Source of the DNA: Allolobophora icterica
Taxonomy: Eukaryota; Annelida; Clitellata; Crassiclitellata; Lumbricidae
Direction of reading: 5' to 3'
NCBI GenBank assembly: GCA_963556255.1
Contig: OY744613.1
Coordinates: 42,113,766-42,177,765, forward strand
Length of the DNA stretch: 64,000 nucleotides
The translations under genes were made by a program, and so were the position numbers. The notes below the pieces were generated by a model. The model was not told where the DNA came from and ran no database searches. It worked only from the letters and a program-made list of their open reading frames with translations. Below are positions 1 to 17,924 of this stretch, one piece after another; position 1 is the first letter of the stretch; each line of letters starts with the position of its first letter.

Positions 1-75
1 ATATCATTATGTGTGCCACTGTGTCTCTCTGTCTCCCTATCTCTGCGTCTGTCTATCTCTGTCTGTACCGGCCAT
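1..75. repeat. TCTG/TCTC-rich low-complexity tract
   Basis: Pyrimidine-rich imperfect repeats (tctctctgtctccctatctc and similar) lie just upstream of the peptide gene. An ATTAAA-like stretch at about 80-90 could be a weak TATA-like element for that gene, but nothing else supports a promoter call. Confidence 0.5.
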
Positions 76-164
76 GTGTTCAATTATTAAAGGTGCTGTG
101 TATCCGACCGGTTGACCAAGCCACCAATTCTCGTCCATAGACGAACAGCTGCAGAGAAGCCAAG

Positions 165-6161
<5,997 letters not shown>

Positions 6162-6249
6162 CTTACGATTTCAACATGTGCTATATAAATATTCATTTGC
6201 GAACCTGATACATACATGCATACAAACATACATAGGCGTTCATGACTGA

Positions 6250-6660
6250 TTGCTCGTCTTCCTAAATTTTCCCATATCTCTTTGTTTATGGTCAATCAAC
6301 TTCACTGGCTCCCTCTCCTAGCCCGCATTCAACTTAAAGTTCTTGTTATCTTCTTTAAGTCCAAACTGGGTACTACTCCCATATATCTCAGGGATTTCAT
6401 CTGCCCCCCCCTCTTTCTGCAGCTTCTCACCGATTTCTCCGCTCTCGCGACCGTCATGTAATCTTTGTTCCGCGTGCCAGCTCAAACTATGTCTTTGCCC
6501 ACACAGGGCTCTCCATGTAAAATGCCCTTCCTTCCTCTCTACGGAAACCATACTGTCTGGTTCTCTTCCTAAGATCCCTGCAAGGACGTTACTAGCATTG
6601 GGCTTGGGGTTTAGACCCCCAAACGAAGCTGAAGATATACCGTTGTATACTTACGGCTAA
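6250..6660 (+). mobile_element. LINE 3' fragment (CR1/L2-like), family B
   Basis: Degenerate LINE C-terminal coding sequence (LHWLPLLARIQLKVLVIFFK-like, then KLGTTPIYLRDF in shifted frames). A related copy lies at 44340-44720. It starts about 90 bp after the peptide-gene stop, so the 3' UTR of that gene may run into it. Confidence 0.55.
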
Positions 6661-6754
6661 AAATTCGTATGAGCACGGTATTCATGTTGCCATACTAAAA
6701 TGCTTAACCCCTCAAACGAAATATCCTAGTTACGTTGCTGTATGCCTGTGTGTA

Positions 6755-6905
6755 TTATGTATATATGTATGTATGTATGTATGCTTCTATGTGTGTATCT
6801 ATGTGCGTATGCATGCATATATTATGCCTTCATCCACGATTCCTTGCACACATGAACGTATGCAACTATGTATGCACATATGCATGTAACTAAATATTTT
6901 TTTGC
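6755..6905. repeat. ATGT/ATGC microsatellite
   Basis: Runs of tatgtatgtatg and gcatgcatat with decayed edges. Confidence 0.6.
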
Positions 6906-8199
6906 ATGCAAGTGTGGATCATGAGACTTAAATGCCTACTGAAGATCTTTAAAAGTAATAAAAATTCAAACTAGTCATTGTCGCAAAAAGAACAAATAAT
7001 TCATCTTAAAATCTGTCTTATTTTTCATAAGGCAATGCATTTAAATCATCCGATCTTCCTCCGCTTCTTGCTCAGCCTTCATGTCAGCAAAATACTGCAC
7101 TTGATCAATGAGGAGGCTTACCTTAACTCTTGCTATGCCCTGTTTTTCAGTTATCTTATGTAATTCAAACTACAGAGCTGAACATGAACTGCATCGGAAA
7201 ATCGTAACGCTATATCCTCCCGGATCCGGGACTCTTGTATTCGTTTATTGAAGGGTGTAGGGCTGAAGAGCGCCCGAAGGGTCAAAAAGGGTGAAGAGCA
7301 GGGTAGGCTACACGAGCGCGGGGCAATGGAACTCTGCTTTTACTTTAGCTTATACCTAACAATTTTACTCCAGTTTGTCATTTAAAGTTAATTAACTGCT
7401 TTTGTATATTGATTGCAGTATTGAGAAATACAAATGAATTATTGTTGTTTCTGTTTTAGCTGATTCTTAGTCGACAGTGTCTCGCATGAGGTGAACGTCA
7501 GGACCTTGATCTGGTCCGACCTGACATTATTAGTCCTCGAAAACTTAAATCGAGACAATTATTTTTTTCATCCTAATAGATTTGTGTAGTGTACGAATAA
7601 ACGGATAAAGATTCCTGCTGTTACATTAGCCAGTTAGTCCAATAGTCCAATAGTCCAGTTGGTGACTTATTAGAATCCAAATGAGCTGCGTCTTGTCAAC
7701 GTTTACCGTTAAGCGCTTCCGTCCCAACATTCCTGAACTTCGTGCCTTGTAGGTACAAATCCAACACTATCCACCACAAAGCTGTCGCAGAATCAAGATT
7801 GGACAATCACTTAGCAATGAAGTAGGCATGTCGGTAGTGTTCTGTACATACATACGAGCTACAAGTGTTTCTGTATTGGTGGTATGTTTCTTTGGAAGTT
7901 TAAGTTGTCGCGATAGAGCAGTCACCTCAAGGTCAAGCTTCCTTGTAATATCATCATTAGCCCTACGTCCTTGCATCATACCATCAAATACAGCATAGTT
8001 ACGAAACCAGATTTTCAGTGTTATCGCCAATAGCTGCGAGCCTTTTAGATACGTTGACTACGATGAACAGTCGAGTTTCTTCAATGGTGCAAGAACCCTT
8101 AGATCTTTCTTAAATCCAAACAGAACATTTCGTTTCCTCACACCTACTCTATATTAGGGCCTATAGATAGCCTACCAACCAGATGCGTCAACTGAGCGC
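6906..8199. other. No recognisable gene
   Basis: AT-rich sequence. A minus-strand open frame at 7767-8030 (87 codons, containing RQLKLPKKHTTNTETLVARM) matches no family I know and has no supporting context. Confidence 0.4.
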
Positions 8200-8207
8200 T
8201 GTGGAAG

Positions 8208-8384
8208 CAGTGCTCGAAATGGAAAATTTTACGAATCGGAACGCTAGTCAAAGATATGGGAGCATTCACGTTAATTTCATAGTATTTTCCACAATAATTC
8301 ATTTGACGAACCGGAACGGAACGCTAAATTCATTTGACGAACCGGAACGGCGTTCCGGTGCGTTCCGGTCCATTTCGAGCACTG
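8208..8384. mobile_element. hAT-type MITE, 177 bp
   Basis: Perfect 15-bp terminal inverted repeats CAGTGCTCGAAATGG (8208-8222) and its complement (8370-8384) are flanked by an exact 8-bp target duplication TGTGGAAG (8200-8207 and 8385-8392). The interior contains GGAACGGCGTTCC-type palindromes. No transposase. Confidence 0.88.
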
Positions 8385-8469
8385 TGTGGAAGATGATACT
8401 TTATCATGCAACATTTCATCGAAACATTCCAAAACTGAAGAGTAGCCTATCGAATCAGAAGTGACCTAA

Positions 8470-8700
8470 CAACCCATCGCGTGGAACAGAGTGATTTAAT
8501 TTTCTGTCATGTTTAAGGGCATTCTCCGACTGAGTAATGTGACGTCTTTCAAATTGATTATCCATCTTAGGCTGCTTCTCTGTCTTATGAACTGATCTTC
8601 TGGATATTGACCTGATTACGGCTTGGTTTTGGCGTGCCATCGGTTGATGCCTTGTGCATTAGACACCGGCGCAATAGAAGTTACTAATTACAATAACAAT
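8470..8700 (+). mobile_element. LINE 3' tail, family A
   Basis: Contains the family tail tggtgcctt-like block (gccatcggttgatgcc, then gcgcaatagaagttac), matching copies at 18120, 23040 and 28660. Only the last 200 bases or so remain. Confidence 0.55.
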
Positions 8701-8783
8701 TACTTTGGATACGAATTTCACGCTAAAAACCACCTTCAAAGAACATGTGTAATCAAAACTGTATTAGTAAAATACGTGTAGGG

Positions 8784-11133
8784 TAGGGTGGAGTGAAAAT
8801 GGCAAAAAAAAATTTTTTTTTGAATTTCAATTAGCTACATATGTCAAAAGGTGCCAATAGATCAATAGAACACTGTGTAAAAATTACAAGAATTTTGATT
8901 AATGTTTTGATCGCCCTTCGCAACTTTTTATTTTGCAATACTAAGCGACATCAGAACGATATAGGTAGATTAGTGTCTACACTCTAGTCTACAGTCTACA
9001 GTCTACACTCTAGTCTACACCAGAGTCCACACTGCTCCAGAGTCTAGGTAAGGTAGTCAACTAGTCAATATAGTCATCTTAATGCAATCAGATGCCTTGA
9101 TTATTACAGTATCTTTGATTTCAAAGTCACAAACTGTTACAAGGTGAAGTGAGAGAAGTCACGTTTTGACTCGAACGTGGGCATTAGCTGTCGAGAATCG
9201 ACGCGTGCACGGATGAAGCCATCTCGCGATTTCTGTCCACAAACAGCTATCGCCGCCTCGGTCACCAGCTTCACGTGTCTTTCCACAGCTTGCGTGTGGC
9301 TGGGGAATTTTGGGAAGGTGACTGTTGGAGTCACCTCCGTCGTGATGAGATCCCTTAGCTCAGTGTCAGTCATTGCCTTGATTACGGGAAGCTCCGAGAT
9401 AGGGCAGACTGCCCAGTCGATCATGTCGAAGTATTCCACAGCGTTGAAGTTGAGTTTTGCGGGAACCTTGAACCTCCGTATTTGTCCATTGGGATCTGCT
9501 TCAGCTCTGGTCTTCATCACTCGTCGCAGGCCCAGCTCACGTATGTGTGGCCGATGGTCCGGCATCATGGCTAAGAGGAGATTCTCCGGGTGAGCGAAGT
9601 ATGCGTTGCGATGAATGACGGGGTCGACGAACTTCTTGTGCTTAGGGCTGAGGTATCGTGACTTGACGAGGATCTGGTGAAGGTGCCTAGCTCCATCTTT
9701 GCATGACGACTGGGCTTTTATGGCGAACCACATTGGAGCATATACGCGAATGATGAACGTCACCACCGTTTTCAGATTCTGTGACGGTTCCATGTCGCTG
9801 ACATATAATCGGAGGATTCTATTGGCTGTCGTTAGCCATCGTGAGTGATTCAGGCAACCAGGGTTTCGCATTGCCAGATCGATGCTACATTCACCTTTGC
9901 TGATACTATTGCACATTTCCAATAGATAGCGCTGATCTGTGCTCAACTCCTTCGGGTCGACACTTGGCAGTTGCTCGGTCAGTTGTACTGGTGCAAATGA
10001 AGAGACAGGCTGTTCGCTACACGTCACTAGCCTCTTTCCGATAGGTCCAGAGAATCCGCGCGGGCCTGTAGTCTCGCCGTCGAGTGCCTGAAATAGATGG
10101 CGCAGGGGCAGCTCATTGGCATGGAGCAGACATACCAGCCACTGCAGAGGATGCTGGAAGGTTTCTTCCAGTCGCCGAATAACGCCCGCTATGTGTCCCG
10201 TGTTCACATTTGTGCCGTCACACCCTACAACTTTAATGTTCTCTGTCTTCGCATTCTGCTCTTTCAAACTAGCGACTAATGACTCAGCTATGTCTTTGCT
10301 GGAGCCTGATGGCGCAGTCGTGTGGCTGAAGTATGAAGAACCCGGCTCTGCGATGATGCTTATGTGTTCTTCCGTGAGTTTTTTTGTGGTACTTGTTGTC
10401 GTCGCCGAGAACTTGTGTCAAAGTTTGATCCTTGCGGCCATCAAAGAATACTCCCTCCATGCCAGTGTGAGTGTGGTCGAACTGATAATCATTCTGCTGA
10501 AGTTCCTTGCGAGTTTTGCTGCGTTCTCGGCGGATCTTGCTTCGATCGATTACTTTAGATCGGTCGATCGGCGACACGAGACCAAGATCATGCAGAACTG
10601 ATGTTGCTAATACAGCAGCCGATCTATCCGAGACTCCGGTCCGATCGCAAGCTTTAGCGAGTGAAGGTAGCGACATTGTCATTCTTTGACATTGGCGATT
10701 CTGCTTTGGCTTAGTTTTAACTGATTCTGATTTTAAGAGTAAGCGGTGTAAGAGTTGCATTGAAATAAAGCGAAAACGTCTTGATTTCACAGCCAAAAAC
10801 CGCCATGAATGACCTAGTTTTCATACGCCATCCGATATCTTTCTTGTAGCGCAATCGTTTTACTTTCTAAATAATACTTTTATTATGCTATTGGATGGTT
10901 CTGTGAAACTGTATCACATATGTAAATCAAACCTACCTTTGGCATCGTCGAAATGCTTCATTTAAACGCCCACTTAAATGGTTACAATGCCAATTATTTC
11001 AATTGGGCGAAGGGCGATCAAGCAGTTGTCAGAAAATAATATCATTTGGCAGGATTGTTACTATGGACATTTGGCACATTATTAATAGTCTAGCTTATAA
11101 AAAGGAAAGATTTTTTTTTCTCACTCCACCCTA
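8784..11133 (-). mobile_element. TA-target DNA transposon with 13-bp inverted ends, unclassified superfamily
   Basis: Ends TAGGGTGGAGTGA (8784-8796) and TCACTCCACCCTA (11121-11133) are perfect inverted repeats. The paralogous flank at about 45330 reads gtgTActttaactt without an insert. The element therefore most simply starts GGG, ends CCC and duplicates TA. It encodes one broken minus-strand transposase. A small minisatellite (tctacactctag motif, about 8970-9045) lies inside. Full length is about 2.35 kb. Confidence 0.75.
9137..10796 (-). pseudogene. Transposase-like protein of the 8784-11133 element, frameshifted
   Basis: Two minus-strand frames form one protein. The N-terminal part runs 10796 to about 10385. 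The main part is open to 9137; its first Met is at 10267, but similarity starts upstream. The frame changes at a seven-base A run (plus-strand T7, 10379-10385), so one indel, or a sequencing error there, breaks it. Landmarks in order are VVGCDGTNVNTGHIAGVIRR, LHANELPLRHLF, FSGPIGK, MRNPGCLNHSRWLTTANRIL and, near the end, FPSHTQAVERHVKLVTEA, which resembles a hAT-like C-terminal block. Similar proteins are, from memory, repeated in many invertebrate genomes. The likely role is DNA cutting and joining of its own element ends. I cannot name the superfamily securely; catalytic residues are not assigned. Confidence 0.6.
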
Positions 11134-11139
11134 GTGCCT

Positions 11140-11345
11140 ACGTTAACTTGTAATGTAATACTGAAGTACGTTTGCTGGTAGGCCTATTAAAATTTTGCAC
11201 TTCACGCAACAAGAAACAAAACTAAAAAGTAGAACTTGAAAAAAACAACGAGAATGGTGCCAAAATATGGTCCTATACTTGTAAGCATTTACAATCCACC
11301 ACTATCAAAGCATTCAACTCCCAGGAAGAATGGAAGAGCAGCCAG
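11140..11345 (-). repeat. Zinc-finger unit 3' flank, part 1
   Basis: Matches flanks at 18250-18420, 23160-23320, 45370-45540 and 52230-52375 (block ttgcac...caacaagaaacaaaact, then accactatcaaagcat). It continues after the inserted element at 12721. Confidence 0.65.
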
Positions 11346-12712
11346 CAGTGATGTAATACTCGAGTCCGGCCAAGAACTCGAGTCCGACTCGAGATGGATT
11401 TTTCTGCGGACTGGAACTCGGACTCGAAGCCCCTGGACTCGAATTTGACTCGCTGACTCGGTTTCCTAGTCACAATTTCTAGGCAGAACAGGCAACTGTA
11501 TTGACATGTCACGAACAAAATCACCCCTTATACGAGAACTGAAGTGAATGTTCGGCCGACCGTCGCTACAGGCATCAGCCAGAACAGGTGGAACTATTCC
11601 GGCGCCAACCAGTTCCGACCAGCAGACAACAGAAGCTAATGAAGTGAAGACAAGTAGGCCTTATCATAAATAGACTGGGACATAATAAGGCAGAGGGTCC
11701 CGAATCGGCCTGGAGGGGTAAATGTAAATGGACGCGATTTTCTATGGCGACCGTATGGCCTCAACCCTGCACATTTTCAATGACTTGATCGAGAGAGATC
11801 GTGAGATCCTTGACGACCGCTGCCCGTTTGGAAAGGCGACACGTCATTTAAGTATGGGCCGTGCTAAACCGCAATTTAAATCTCAACATTTATAGAGGCG
11901 AACACCGTGAAGGGCATGCCATTGAATACTTGGGATTGTCGATTTGTCAATATAATCTTCAATTATGATGCTAAACTGTGGAGTCAGAACATGTTTTAAG
12001 GAAAATTTATAACTGGGCATGGCGAGCGCCGCATTACATGTAGGTAGGCCAAAATAAAATATGGGCATATAAAAAAAGCTTTGAACTCACTGTCAATAAC
12101 TTTACGAAACTCTACCACTGAATGGCAAAACGCATAGAGACACAACACTTTGTCAATTTTGTTCAAAAATAAAAACCATTATGAATTTCAGTTCATTTTC
12201 TGCACAAACAGCCCTTCATCACTGCACTTTTCAAGTTATCGCAGCAAGTTTGTGTATCACTGCACGTTAAAAGAAGCCCTGTGTGGTTATTAATAATTTA
12301 TCGCTTCGAATAGAAGAAACTTGTCTCTTGCCGCCCTTTCTAGTGTACAGAAGGAGCGAAAACGTGATTATGTCACGACTACAATTCATCGAAACATCCC
12401 AAATTATGTCACGACTGCAATTTGTGGCATTTTAAGTTTTAGCTCTTCCAACCACGAGTGCGTCTGCTGAACTCGTGTTTAGCAGTGGAAGAATCTTATA
12501 TATCCTCGCAATCATGTCAGATTATATATCGAACAAAACTTTATTTTAGTGTTCTTAATGTGTAATTTTGGCAAATAACATTAATAATTCTTTCTGCATA
12601 AATAGTTCTGTTAGTTTTTTTAAGTGTATTTTGATGTGGGTGCAGTCGACTCGGACTCAGCTTAGATGGACTCGGACTCGGCTTAGGTGGACTCGACTAT
12701 ATGTATATCACT
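11346..12712. mobile_element. hAT-like nonautonomous element, 1.37 kb
   Basis: Begins CAGTGATGTAATACTCGAGT and ends GTATATCACT; both ends carry clusters of GACTCG(GA) repeats in opposite orientation. Target duplication GCAGCCAG at 11338-11345 and 12713-12720. Paralogous flanks (e.g. about 45534) lack the insert. No transposase frame is visible inside. Confidence 0.7.
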
Positions 12713-13385
12713 GCAGCCAGTACGGTGCCAAATGAAGAGTGGTGGCACATAGACGAAGTGCTCAGAAAATTCAAAACTACTCAAACATGAGCTACAATCT
12801 CGTAAGTCAAAACACAAAATGAACTTCAAACACAGCAGCAAGCTTCACAAACATGAAGAAGTAACATCATTTAAAAACTTCAGCCATATAACTAATGTCA
12901 TAGCTTGTTGAAAAGTAAAAAAAATGGAACTATGAACTTTTGACCCAGTCTATTGTTTTGTCTCAAAGAATGTAATTACAAACGTGTTTTTCAAATAGTT
13001 CAAAAAAATATTTGTCTGTAGAAGATCATAGAAATGATTTCAATTTCAAACATTCCACCGCAAAGTTCACAGCAAAGTGGTCTCAAACGGAAATTATTCA
13101 TATAAGAATTAAATGTCAAATGATCTCCAGACACTTGACTACATCTGGACTTGGGTTTCTACTCTCTTTGGCTGAAAGTTCTCACACAATTTCTGCTGTA
13201 GATTACTCCTCCATCAACGTGCTTAAAATTCCCTGCATACATTCCGATTCCCTTACGTGGCATACTTTCATGACATCTCTCACAACAATTTTCAATATAT
13301 TTATATTTTACTCCATTATTTTACCTCCATTGTTTGCTTTTCCTCTTTGTGAATTCTTGTGTGTGAAATCGCATGTGCTTCCTCT
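12713..13385 (-). repeat. Zinc-finger unit 3' flank, part 2
   Basis: Contains the block ccagacacttgactacatct and decayed finger remains, as in every zinc-finger unit to the right. No zinc-finger exon follows: the flank is interrupted by the LINE tail at about 13385. Confidence 0.65.
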
Positions 13386-13444
13386 TTGTATTGTATTGTA
13401 TTGTATTTAAACATTTATAAAGCGCCTCTAGTAGGGTGAACCGT

Positions 13445-14266
13445 TCAGAGGCGCTCCCAGTGCGCAAGGCCAAGAGAAAAGAAATAAGTCTTGAGGAAAG
13501 CAAAAGAAGATGAGGGGTTACTTATTAAAATTTGAGAGCGAGTAGAAGGAGACAGTGTATTCCAGAGAGAGGGACCAATTGAGGCAAAAGATCGGGTCTG
13601 AGCCATAGCTGTTCTAGTATGAGGAACTGAGAGATCCAATCTGTTTGAGGAGCGAAGTGGACGATGCTAAGAGACAGAAAGAGGCCGGTGAATTACATCA
13701 ATTAAATATTTGGGGGCGAGACCCCGCTGTGTCTTTGACACCAGAATAAGGATTTTGAACTTAATACGTGCAGAGAGAGGAAGCCAGTGCAGTTTCTCAA
13801 ACATGAAGGATGAAATGCGTGAGTAGCGTGGCAGACGGGCAATTAATCTCGCAGCTGCATTTAGGACTGACTGCAGAGGCATGAGACGGACCTTAGGAAG
13901 ACCGATTAGAAGCGAATTCCAGTAGTCAATTCTGGAGCAAATGAAAGCATGGACCAGCGTTGTGAAAACAGAGGAAGAGACAGATCGTCGAACAGCCCTG
14001 AGACGCCTTAAGTGGAAGTAGGAAACACGTGTAAGGTTAGAGATGTGATCTTTGAAGGAGAGAGAGCTATCAAGCGTAACAATTAGATCACGTACACTTG
14101 ATGAAAAGGAGTAGTGAGGGAAGATTTCCAAGAGGAGGGCGAAATCAATCTTAAGCAACTGTTGACGGGAGCCAAACCAAATGAACTGGGTTTTGGAGGC
14201 ATTAAGACAGAGACGATTTGAGGACATCCAGGAATGGAGAGACTTAGATAGACTCAATACGCTCAA
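13445..14266 (-). pseudogene. LINE RT C-terminal region
   Basis: Continuation of the reverse transcriptase in a different frame from the core. It contains KSLHSWMSSNRLCLNASKTQ, ICSRIDYWNSLLIGLPKVRL, ARLIARLPRYSRISSFMFEK and, after one nonsense codon (TCG to TAG, near 13665), the end segment SIGPSLWNTLSPSTRSQIL. This region is typical of the thumb and C-terminus in CR1/L2-group LINEs. The frameshift from the core lies near 14255. Confidence 0.75.
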
Positions 14267-15221
14267 CTAAGTGCAATTGAGATAAAGGAGACCCATGGAC
14301 AAAAGCTTGCACATCATCAGCAAAGATATGACCAGTAGCTCCCGAGAGTGGGAAAAGAGAAGGAATGTCAGCCGTGTATAGAATAAAGAGTAAAGGACCA
14401 AGTACAGAGCCTTGAGGAACGCCCAGCTTAATGTGAATCCATTTTGTTCTAGAGTCGCCCGATATAATCATTTGGGTTCGTTCAGACATATATGATCGAA
14501 ACCAGCAAAGAGGAAGGCCCTGCAACCCATATGAAGTCTCAAGACGCTGAAGGAGAATACTATGATCTACCATATCAAAGGCTGCAGAAACATCGAAAAG
14601 AGCCAAGAGGCTAAGTTCAGCCCTGTCAACAGCAGAGTAGATTTCAGAGAGGAGAGAGAGGAGAGCAGTCTCAGTAGAATGATGAGCCCTAAAGCCTGAT
14701 TGATTAGCAGGAAGGAGTCCAGATTGCTCAAGATAAAGGAGGAGCTGAAGAGAGACAAGACGTTCAAGAGTCTTGGATAGGAAAGATAAATTGGAGATGG
14801 GACGGTAATTATTGCAGAGATTAGTATCAAGATTAGGCTTTTTTAGCGAAGGAAAGACCAGAGCACGCTTCTGCGATGGAGGAATACACCCTTCGGAAAG
14901 CGATCTATTAAATAAATAAACAAGAAAGGGAGCAAGGTCATCTAAAATGTCACTAATAACAAAAGGGGGTAGCGGATCGAGTTCACATGATTTAAGATTA
15001 ACAGACGTTAATACTAAACGAAGGTCGAACTCTGAGATAGGACGAAAACTATCGAAGACAGTGGATGTAGATGTGAAGGTCGGAGGAGGAGCATCAGCTG
15101 TCGAAGCACGAAGTCGGTCGATCTTTGTGGAAAGCATTTCCTGAAACTCATCTGCAGTGAAAGATGGAGCTTCGGTAGAACGAGATGATCGCCCAAGGAG
15201 ACCCGAGACAGACGACCACAA
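14244..15221 (-). pseudogene. LINE reverse transcriptase core
   Basis: Open for 325 codons. RT blocks are visible in order: NNYRPISNLSFLSKTLERLV, NQSGFRAHHSTETALLSLLS, FDVSAAFDMVDHSILLQRL with the first catalytic Asp, GVPQGSVLGPLLFILY, and IFADDVQAF (the FADD form of the YADD box). The enzyme would copy its own RNA at a nicked chromosomal site. The catalytic Asp residues are kept, but the frame is shifted against both the endonuclease upstream and the C-terminus downstream, so it is a dead copy. Confidence 0.85.
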
Positions 15222-16661
15222 GCGTCTTGGATTTTTTTTCGTTGCGCAAGACTAGCTTTTCCCAATATTCAGCTTCCTTCTGATGGTAGAGGCGATGTAA
15301 TGAGCGAAGCTGAGTAATCCAGGCTAGTCGGTCGACAGGATCTTTAGTCCGACGACTACGGCGCTCGAGGCATCGGGTACGACGACGGAGTCGACGGCAG
15401 TCAGCGTCAAACCAGACTGCCAGTGGGCGCTGACGTGTCCAAACTTTACGCCGAGGTAACATGGCGTCGAGGAGACTTGTAACCGTGGAAGTGTATAGGT
15501 CGAATAGTTCAGCAACTGAGAGGTTATCCAGAGTAGAATCCGGCGAAGAAAGGAGAGTATCACGAAGAGCTGCACTGAAGGCAGACGAGTCGAACGATTT
15601 CCATCCACGTATCATGCGAATGGAGTGAATCGGTTGAAGATGAATGGAAGGAAGAGTAAAACTGATGACAGAATGGTCCGAGAGCGTCGGTGGTAGAACT
15701 TTAAGGTCGTCTACTTGATCATCCTCACTAGTGATGACAAGATCAAGCTGACCACCTAATCGATGAGTAGGTTGATTTATATGCTGTCGAAGTCCAAATT
15801 GCGTGAGAATGTCTAAAAACCGAGCAGAAGCAGGTAAGGTAGGATCCTCCAGATGGATATTAAAATCACCGAGGATGACGAGTTGAGCGTTACGTGTAAC
15901 AACTGTTTCCAAGAGGGTAGAAAGTTCTTCAAAAAATTGTGCTGTTGGGGGAGAAGAGCCAGGTCGGTAAACAGTTAGCAGAGTGACGGGACCATGAGGA
16001 GTGGCAATGCTCAGGCAGAGGGCTTCTAACGTTGATAATGAATCGTCAAGATTGATCTGAGAAACGCGTAGCGAGGAGCGGAAGAATACGATGATGCCTC
16101 CACCACGGGCCGGTCGACCATCTGGGTGGGGTGGACGAGGACGGTCACGCGAAGAGAAACCAGACGGTGTCGCACGTAGAACTGGAACATCGTCAGAGGC
16201 AAGATGCCAACTTTCAGTAATAGAAAGACGTCGAGCTTATCCTCAAGAAGTGATTGTGAGACATAAGCAAACTTTTCCGATATGGATTGAGCATTCCAAG
16301 AGGCATGTCGAAGACCAGAGGACGGTGTAGACAGAGGCGGAGAAGGAAGTGGATTTTCTTTAGTCAGTGGAGATGACTGCTGTCGAGATTGTGAAGAGTC
16401 AATCTGGCGTGAAGAATCACCAGCAGTAGGCTTCAATACTGGCTCCAGCGGTTGAAATGCGGAGGAAGATCGATCCAACCCAACTGCTCGATCCAGTCTC
16501 TTCTGCCGATAGTTGGCAGGACACCAGATTTGGAACTGGAACAGGACCTTTCGAAGAGCACGAGTCGGTCGGTAGCTATTCAACCAATTTGATCTCAATT
16601 GTTCTGAGGTATACATGATGCGTGGTCTCAGCACTGGCCTGTTTTCACAACGCTGGTCCAT
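15148..16661 (-). pseudogene. LINE apurinic-type endonuclease domain
   Basis: Two frames. The upstream part (16661-16026) holds a basic N-terminal segment and LRHASWNAQSISEKF, the start of the endonuclease fold, before slipping frame near 16240. The downstream part (15912-15148) holds LVILGDFNIHLEDP (Asp and Asn of the active site) and PTLSDHSVISF (the SDH motif). The family role is to nick target DNA so that RT can prime. The frame overlaps and differs from the RT core by one shift near 15200. Confidence 0.78.
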
Positions 16662-17229
16662 GCTTTCATTTGCTCCAGAATTGACTACTGCAATTCGCTT
16701 CTAATCGGTCTTCCTAAGGTCCGTCTCATGCCTCTGCAGTCAGTCCTAAATGCAGCTGCGAGATTAATTGCCCGTCTGCCACGCTACTCACGCTACTCAC
16801 GCATTTCATCCTTCATGTTTGAGAAACTGCACTGGCTTCCTCTCTCTGCACGTATTAAGTTCAAAATCCTTATTCTGGTGTCAAAGACACAGCGGGGTCT
16901 CGCCCCAAAATATTTAATTGATGTAATTCACCGGCCTCTTTCTGTCTCTTCGCATCGTCCACTTCGCTCCTCAAACAGATTTGATCTCTCAGTTCCTCGT
17001 ACTAGAACAGCTATGGCGAAGTCCCGATCTTTTGCCTCAATTGGTCCCTCTCTCTGGAATACACTGTCTCCTTCTACTCGCTCTCAAATTTTAATAAGTA
17101 ACCCCTCATCTTCTTTTGCTTTCCTCAAGACTTATTTCTTTTCTCTCGGCCTTGCGCACTGGGAGCGCCTCTGAACGGTTCACCCTACTAGAGGCGCTTT
17201 ATAAATGTTTAAATACAATACAATACAAT
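16639..17229 (+). mobile_element. 5'-truncated LINE copy nested in antisense orientation
   Basis: A 590-bp plus-strand copy of the 3' end of the same LINE family, starting ctgttttcacaacgctgg and ending in (AATAC)n. Its frame 16728-17174 is intact for the C-terminal 148 residues and differs from the host copy by a short duplication (RYSRYSR instead of RYSR). It splits the upstream coding part of the minus-strand LINE. Confidence 0.82.
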
Positions 17230-17409
17230 TTAAGGCAGTAGCAGCATTGAAATCAGGTGGAGTCGTAGTTAGAGTAACAGGCGACGACGTGGATTCCAGT
17301 GTAGACGTATACACTGTCACCGGTATCTTCGGCACTGGCAGCGCAGGCGACATAGGAAGAGACATCGCTTCTTAACAATGTAAACAATGCGCTAATAATA
17401 AATCAACAG

Positions 17410-17924
17410 TACGTACTGTACGGCGTGTATTAAGGTTGTACATCCGATGACGTCTGAAGGATGTACGAACGATGACGTATAATCTATAATGGCTGAATCA
17501 AATCATCCAAACGGCAAAGAAAAACGACAAGTTTCTCCAAAAACAGACGAAAATATCAAAAATAAAACGAATTACGAAGATCCAGAAGAGGTAATCCATT
17601 AAAATGACTGTTTCCAGAAAGAAAAGGTCCAAAGATGAGCTAAGTAGCAACCAAAATACACGAGCCTGCGCACCAGCGTGTAACACGACGAACGCAAAAC
17701 ACGAATGGTTTTTTTGGTTTGTCAAAGAAGAGTGATCTTGTGGAAAAAACCTATGCAGACTTGTTAATAGTATCTAATAATTCCATGAATTTAAGTTTTC
17801 TTTTTTTCTTTTTTATCCCTTTCTTGTTCCTCCATTTCTTGTTCCAGCTTTTAAAGTTTTTTTAAATCAGAGGGCAAATGCCCCTTGCCTCCTCCCCAGA
17901 TGACGTCCATGGTTTCTTGTCAGA
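17410..17924. other. No recognisable gene
   Basis: AT-rich sequence after the LINE 5' end, with two gatgacgt(c/a) motifs near 17447 and 17473. They may belong to the LINE 5' UTR, but nothing confirms this. Confidence 0.35.

Larger units (their letters stand above)
13388..17400 (-). mobile_element. CR1/L2-like LINE, near full length, with a nested copy of itself
   Basis: Minus-strand non-LTR retrotransposon. The 3' tail is (AATAC)n (plus strand 13391-13409), preceded by the sequence complementary to aaatgtttataaagcgcctc. Going upstream come the RT C-terminus (13445-14266), RT core (14244-15221), endonuclease (15148-16661) and a probable start segment (17233-17365). The upstream part is split by a second copy in the opposite orientation (16639-17229). 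All reading frames are disrupted, so it is not active. Confidence 0.85.

Noticed and set aside
9177..9593. 138-codon plus-strand frame
   Set aside because: Antisense of the transposase-like frame, which has recognisable conserved blocks.
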